Positions 39,986-43,239 of a stretch of DNA of 43,239 nt are shown piece by piece. Location of the stretch: contig CAMEKS010000007.1 in NCBI GenBank assembly GCA_945921465.1, positions 1-43,239 of the forward strand. The letters are read 5' to 3'. Source of the stretch: an uncultured Clostridia bacterium. GTDB lineage: Bacteria > Bacillota > Clostridia > Christensenellales > UBA1242. Every line of letters begins with the position of its first letter. The first letter of the stretch is position 1. The position numbers and the translations under genes were made by a program. The notes beneath the pieces were generated by a model. That model was not told where the DNA came from and made no database searches. It saw only the letters and a program-made list of their open reading frames with translations.

Positions 39986-40121
39986 GTTAGCGTCTTTGCT
40001 TGCCACTGTTTGATAGCAGTGGCAAATTGCAGTCTGCTACTAGTTCGTGGCGACTGCATTACAAGCCGTCTGCCTTGGCAAAGACAGCATAACTCAAATA
40101 ACATTGTGCGGCTACGCTGCA
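39986..40121. other. GC-richer multi-hairpin intergenic element (candidate structured RNA or repeat)
   Basis: Nested inverted repeats: outer GTCTTTGC (39992-39999)/GCAAAGAC (40078-40085); TTGCCACTG (40000-40008)/CAGTGGCAA (40017-40025); TGCAGTC (40028-40034)/GACTGCA (40052-40058); downstream TGCGGC-tac-GCTGCA (40107-40121). Confidence 0.6.
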
Positions 40122-40151
40122 GTACAAATACCAAGTAAATAGGAGATTACA

Positions 40152-41222
40152 ATGCTTAGTTTACTTAATAGTTTTGCCAGTGTAATGACAACAATTGGAT
40201 ATATAATATTGGCTATAATAATGTTTGCGATTCTTATATTCATCCATGAGTTAGGGCATTACACGGCGGGCAAAATTTTCAAATTCAAAATTAATGAATT
40301 TTCGCTAGGGTTTGGTAAAGCAATTTATTCTAAAAAAAGAAAAAATGGTGAAGTTTTTTCTATCCGTATAGTACCTCTTGGGGGATATTGTGCCTTTGAG
40401 GGCGAAGAAGGCGGAAGCGATGTAGAAGGTGCTTTTAATAAGCAAGCTTGGTGGAAACGCTTAATAGTGTTATTTGCAGGCGTATTTTTCAACTTCGTTT
40501 CAGCAATTAATGTGGCTATTCCGCTACTTATGGTATGCGGCAATGCAATACCTAGGATAGTCAGTTTTACGGATGATTGTCCTAATCATATAGAATATAA
40601 TATGGAGACTTTGCAGCAAGGTGATATTATAACTGCAGTTAATGGCGTCAAGCCTACATATCTTAATGGTGGCATTGTTGGATTAACTAGAGAACAGAAA
40701 GATAACCCTTATACACTAACAGTATCTAGAGATGGTGTAACAGTAGATATAGATGTAACTAATATGCTTTTGACCGATGCTGAGGGAAATGAATATTATG
40801 GCATAGGTATGAATGTAGAAATGGTAAAATATTCGTTCTTCGAAGCATTGGGAATGAGTATTCCATTTTGTTTTGAAATTGCAGGAGAATGCTTAAGGAT
40901 ATTGTGGTTCCTAATTACAGGCAGACTAGACCTCAAACAGTTAGGTGGCCCAATAACAGTTATTAGTCAGGTTGCTAATGCGGCAAGTGTATCACTACTG
41001 TACTTGCTACTATTCTTCCCTGTTATTGCAATTAATTTGGCTGTATTTAATTTCTTACCACTGCCAGCGTTGGATGGTGGCAGATCGGTCTTTGTGTTGA
41101 TAGAGGCCATCCGAGGTAAACCAATCAAACCAGAGATAGAGAATAAAATACATTCTATCGGACTTTTGATATTGTTTGGCTTTGTTGTTGTGGTGGATTT
41201 CTTGCAAGTATTTGTGTGGTAA
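40152..41222 (+). CDS. rseP: RIP metalloprotease RseP (site-2 protease family)
   Basis: FIHELGHYTAGKIF (HExxH), PDZ-like region, NLAVFNFLPLPALDGGRSVFVLIEAIRGKP. Confidence 0.93.
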   Translation: MLSLLNSFASVMTTIGYIILAIIMFAILIFIHELGHYTAGKIFKFKINEFSLGFGKAIYSKKRKNGEVFSIRIVPLGGYCAFEGEEGGSDVEGAFNKQAWWKRLIVLFAGVFFNFVSAINVAIPLLMVCGNAIPRIVSFTDDCPNHIEYNMETLQQGDIITAVNGVKPTYLNGGIVGLTREQKDNPYTLTVSRDGVTVDIDVTNMLLTDAEGNEYYGIGMNVEMVKYSFFEALGMSIPFCFEIAGECLRILWFLITGRLDLKQLGGPITVISQVANAASVSLLYLLLFFPVIAINLAVFNFLPLPALDGGRSVFVLIEAIRGKPIKPEIENKIHSIGLLILFGFVVVVDFLQVFVW

Positions 41223-41223
41223 A

Positions 41224-42813
41224 ATGAACAATTTATTAAATTATCTTTATACACAAGATGAAATATTTAAGCAAATAGTAATCACAAGTGTAGAGTATCA
41301 ATTAACTTCCAATATTTTGGTTGTTAAGGCACAATACACTTGCGATACTTTTTCTGATGTGTCCAAAGAAAAATTAGCAAGTAGCATTTCAGAGTTTTTT
41401 GGCAGAACAATGCGTGTAGAGATTAAATGCAAGAAATATTACGTAGACGAAGATGTAATTACGCAATATATCACTGATTATATTGTTACAAAACTACCTA
41501 GTGTAGATTTGAATACTGATAATCAACATATTGATGTTGCAATCAGTGGCGATAATATGTACATTGTTAATATTTACCTTGCTGCAGATAGTTATGCTTA
41601 TCTAGACAAACTTAACTTTGTGGACACAATTCGTGATTATTTGCAATTAATTACCAAAGAGGAATATACTATTAATCTAATCTCAATAGATACTTCCTCA
41701 CACAATGATGACATTTTGACAGAACGAGAACATGTAGTTAAATCATCGGATATTGCCCAAATAATTGATTACGAGCCAATAGAAGTGAATAACATAACTA
41801 ATATTATAGGAGATATAAGTGCAGATTTTGTCTACCCTATTGCTAGCATTGTGGGGCAAGAAAAAGCCATATTTTGTGGAACAATTAAGTATTATAGGGT
41901 GACAGAATACGAGAGTAGGTTTAAGTCAAAAGATGGCACCGTAAAGAAAAGTCAGAGAGCAAACTTTGTTTTATTTGATGGTAGTGGCAGAATAAATTGT
42001 GTATTGTTTCCTAAGCAATCGGATATTGAAAAATTAGAAGATTTGTCGGATGAAGAACAGGTTATTGTGGCTGCAGACATCGAAGACAACGAAGAACGCG
42101 GACTTAGTTGTAAAATAAAATCTATTGCCAAGTGTACTTTTTCGCCATATCAAGAGCCTGTCAAAGAAATTAAGAAAAAATCCGTTAATGCAGATTATAA
42201 ATACATATTTCCTAAGCCATATATTGTCAAAACTCAAAGTGATTTGTTTACTGAGGCAGAAGTAGTAGATGAGTATTTGCTTAATAATGAGATTGTTGTC
42301 TTTGACTTAGAGACCACTGGATTAAACGTTAACGAATGTGAAATTATTGAGATAGGTGCAGTGAAGATGCGTGGCGGACAAATTGTGGAAACATTTGATA
42401 CATTGGTCAAGCCTAAATTACCTATTCCAGCTGATGCAACTAAGGTTAATAATATCACTAACGAAATGGTTGCTGACTGCTTAGATATAGACAAGGTTTT
42501 TCCGGATTTTTATAAGTTTATAGATGGCACGGTATTAGTGGCCTATAACATTGCATACGACTGTGGTGTATTACAAGCCTATGGTGATAAGAATGGATAC
42601 GATATCAATAATAAACAATTGGATGCTTTGAAACTGGCAAGAATAGCATTGCCTGGATATAAGAGTCACAAGTTGGGCAAAGTGGTAAAGTTATTAAATA
42701 TAAAATTAGATAATGCACATAGGGCACTATTTGATACGATCGCTACGGCTGAGGTGTTGAAGGTAACATTGAATATGTTGACGAAGGAAGATAAGGAGGG
42801 GATTCTCCCATAA
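41224..42813 (+). CDS. PolC-like N-terminal/OB-fold protein with DnaQ-type 3'-5' exonuclease domain; no PHP or polymerase domain
   Basis: OB region (IFCGTIKYYRVTEYESRFKSKDGTVKKSQRANFVLFDGSGRINCVLFP) followed by exonuclease (VVFDLETTGLN...NNITNEMV...LVAYNIAYDCGVL...AHRALFDTIATAEVL). Located after rseP, a usual polC position. ATG at 41224 adjoins the rseP stop. Confidence 0.75.
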   Translation: MNNLLNYLYTQDEIFKQIVITSVEYQLTSNILVVKAQYTCDTFSDVSKEKLASSISEFFGRTMRVEIKCKKYYVDEDVITQYITDYIVTKLPSVDLNTDNQHIDVAISGDNMYIVNIYLAADSYAYLDKLNFVDTIRDYLQLITKEEYTINLISIDTSSHNDDILTEREHVVKSSDIAQIIDYEPIEVNNITNIIGDISADFVYPIASIVGQEKAIFCGTIKYYRVTEYESRFKSKDGTVKKSQRANFVLFDGSGRINCVLFPKQSDIEKLEDLSDEEQVIVAADIEDNEERGLSCKIKSIAKCTFSPYQEPVKEIKKKSVNADYKYIFPKPYIVKTQSDLFTEAEVVDEYLLNNEIVVFDLETTGLNVNECEIIEIGAVKMRGGQIVETFDTLVKPKLPIPADATKVNNITNEMVADCLDIDKVFPDFYKFIDGTVLVAYNIAYDCGVLQAYGDKNGYDINNKQLDALKLARIALPGYKSHKLGKVVKLLNIKLDNAHRALFDTIATAEVLKVTLNMLTKEDKEGILP

Positions 42814-42940
42814 AACGCCGCTCATTTCTTCAAGGCTGATGTTATGAACAAAAAAATAGAGACAAGAGGGTTAGATTTATTCTAGTCGTCAAATATATTA
42901 ATTTCTCCGCTGGTGACGGCAAGGTCAAGGCGTTCGAAAT
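42814..42940. repeat. GC-richer intergenic repeat, copy A
   Basis: AACGCCGCTCATTTCTTCAAGGCTGATGTTATG...ATTTCTCCGCTGGTGACGGCAAGGTCAAGGCGTTCGAAAT; ends AACGCC/GGCGTT complementary. Confidence 0.7.
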
Positions 42941-42992
42941 TAACATATTTTCCTCCTAGAATTATATGCGTAATCTTAGTCTCTATTTTTTT
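42850..42992. repeat. Perfect 14-bp inverted repeat spanning the 3' part of repeat copy A
   Basis: AAAAAAATAGAGAC (42850-42863) and GTCTCTATTTTTTT (42979-42992); extra AGATT/AATCT pairing inside. Confidence 0.6.
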
Positions 42993-43119
42993 ATTCAATC
43001 CACCTCAGTTGAAATTATTCGCTCTTAGAATAATAAGGACGAGAGATAAGTATAGGGGAATAATTGCCGAGATGTGCCCGTAATGAGAGAGTGTAGATAT
43101 ATACTATATTCACAAGTCT

Positions 43120-43239
43120 AACGCCGTTCATTTCTTCACGGCTGATGTTGTGCCGGCGTGTCCATAATTTTTGGTTAACGCAATTAATAAAATACCTATA
43201 TTTCTCCACTGGCAGCGGCGAGGCTGAGGTGTTCGAAAT
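43120..43239. repeat. GC-richer intergenic repeat, copy B (reaches window edge)
   Basis: AACGCCGTTCATTTCTTCACGGCTGATGTTGTG...ATTTCTCCACTGGCAGCGGCGAGGCTGAGGTGTTCGAAAT; same ends as copy A with a diverged centre. Confidence 0.7.

Noticed and set aside
39986-40090. tRNA or tRNA-like gene
   Set aside because: Hairpins and a GTTCG word are present, but arm lengths and layout do not give a cloverleaf with a 7-bp acceptor, anticodon and T arm.
43015-43209. Minus-strand 64-aa ORF overlapping repeat copy B
   Set aside because: Differences between the two repeat copies do not follow codon positions and copy A carries stops in the equivalent frame, so coding is unlikely.
42814-43239. Integron attC sites
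   Set aside because: The AACGCC...GGCGTT ends and the GTCTAAC before copy B are suggestive, but the 3' side is GTTCGAA rather than GTTRRRY, and no integrase or cassette ORFs are visible.

Overview
AT-rich, low-GC Gram-positive-type (Firmicutes-like) chromosomal segment. Left to right: (1) the 3' part of a giant secreted/surface protein gene, open through the left edge (>4,700 codons in the window). It consists of dozens of GLUG-type (YVGGIVGY) repeats and ends in a C39/papain-like cysteine peptidase domain. (2) Four minus-strand genes encoding short paralogous secreted proteins, three with a lipobox. They share a Cys signature (LxCxxDN...YxCDxC[FM][DN]) and near-identical TTGACA-N16-TACAAT promoters; I do not recognise the family. 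(3) A D-Ala-D-Ala carboxypeptidase. (4) A large Ig-like surface protein broken by one frameshift. (5) A three-gene translationally coupled operon led by a VirB6/TrbL-like polytopic membrane protein, with no other conjugation genes in view. (6) A housekeeping block: plsX (with an in-frame amber codon), rnc, smc, ftsY, secG, ruvX, a DUF1292 gene, frr, uppS, cdsA, rseP and a PolC-like OB-fold plus DnaQ-exonuclease protein without PHP or polymerase domains. dxr and ispG, which often sit in the cdsA-rseP-polC cluster, are absent; a GC-richer multi-hairpin element lies at the dxr position. The right edge carries two diverged copies of a GC-richer ~120 bp repeat, the first starting directly after the PolC-like stop codon. 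The best candidates for something undescribed are the four-gene Cys-motif lipoprotein cluster, the orphan VirB6-like operon, and the two structured intergenic elements. All calls come from reading the sequence; no database search was run.
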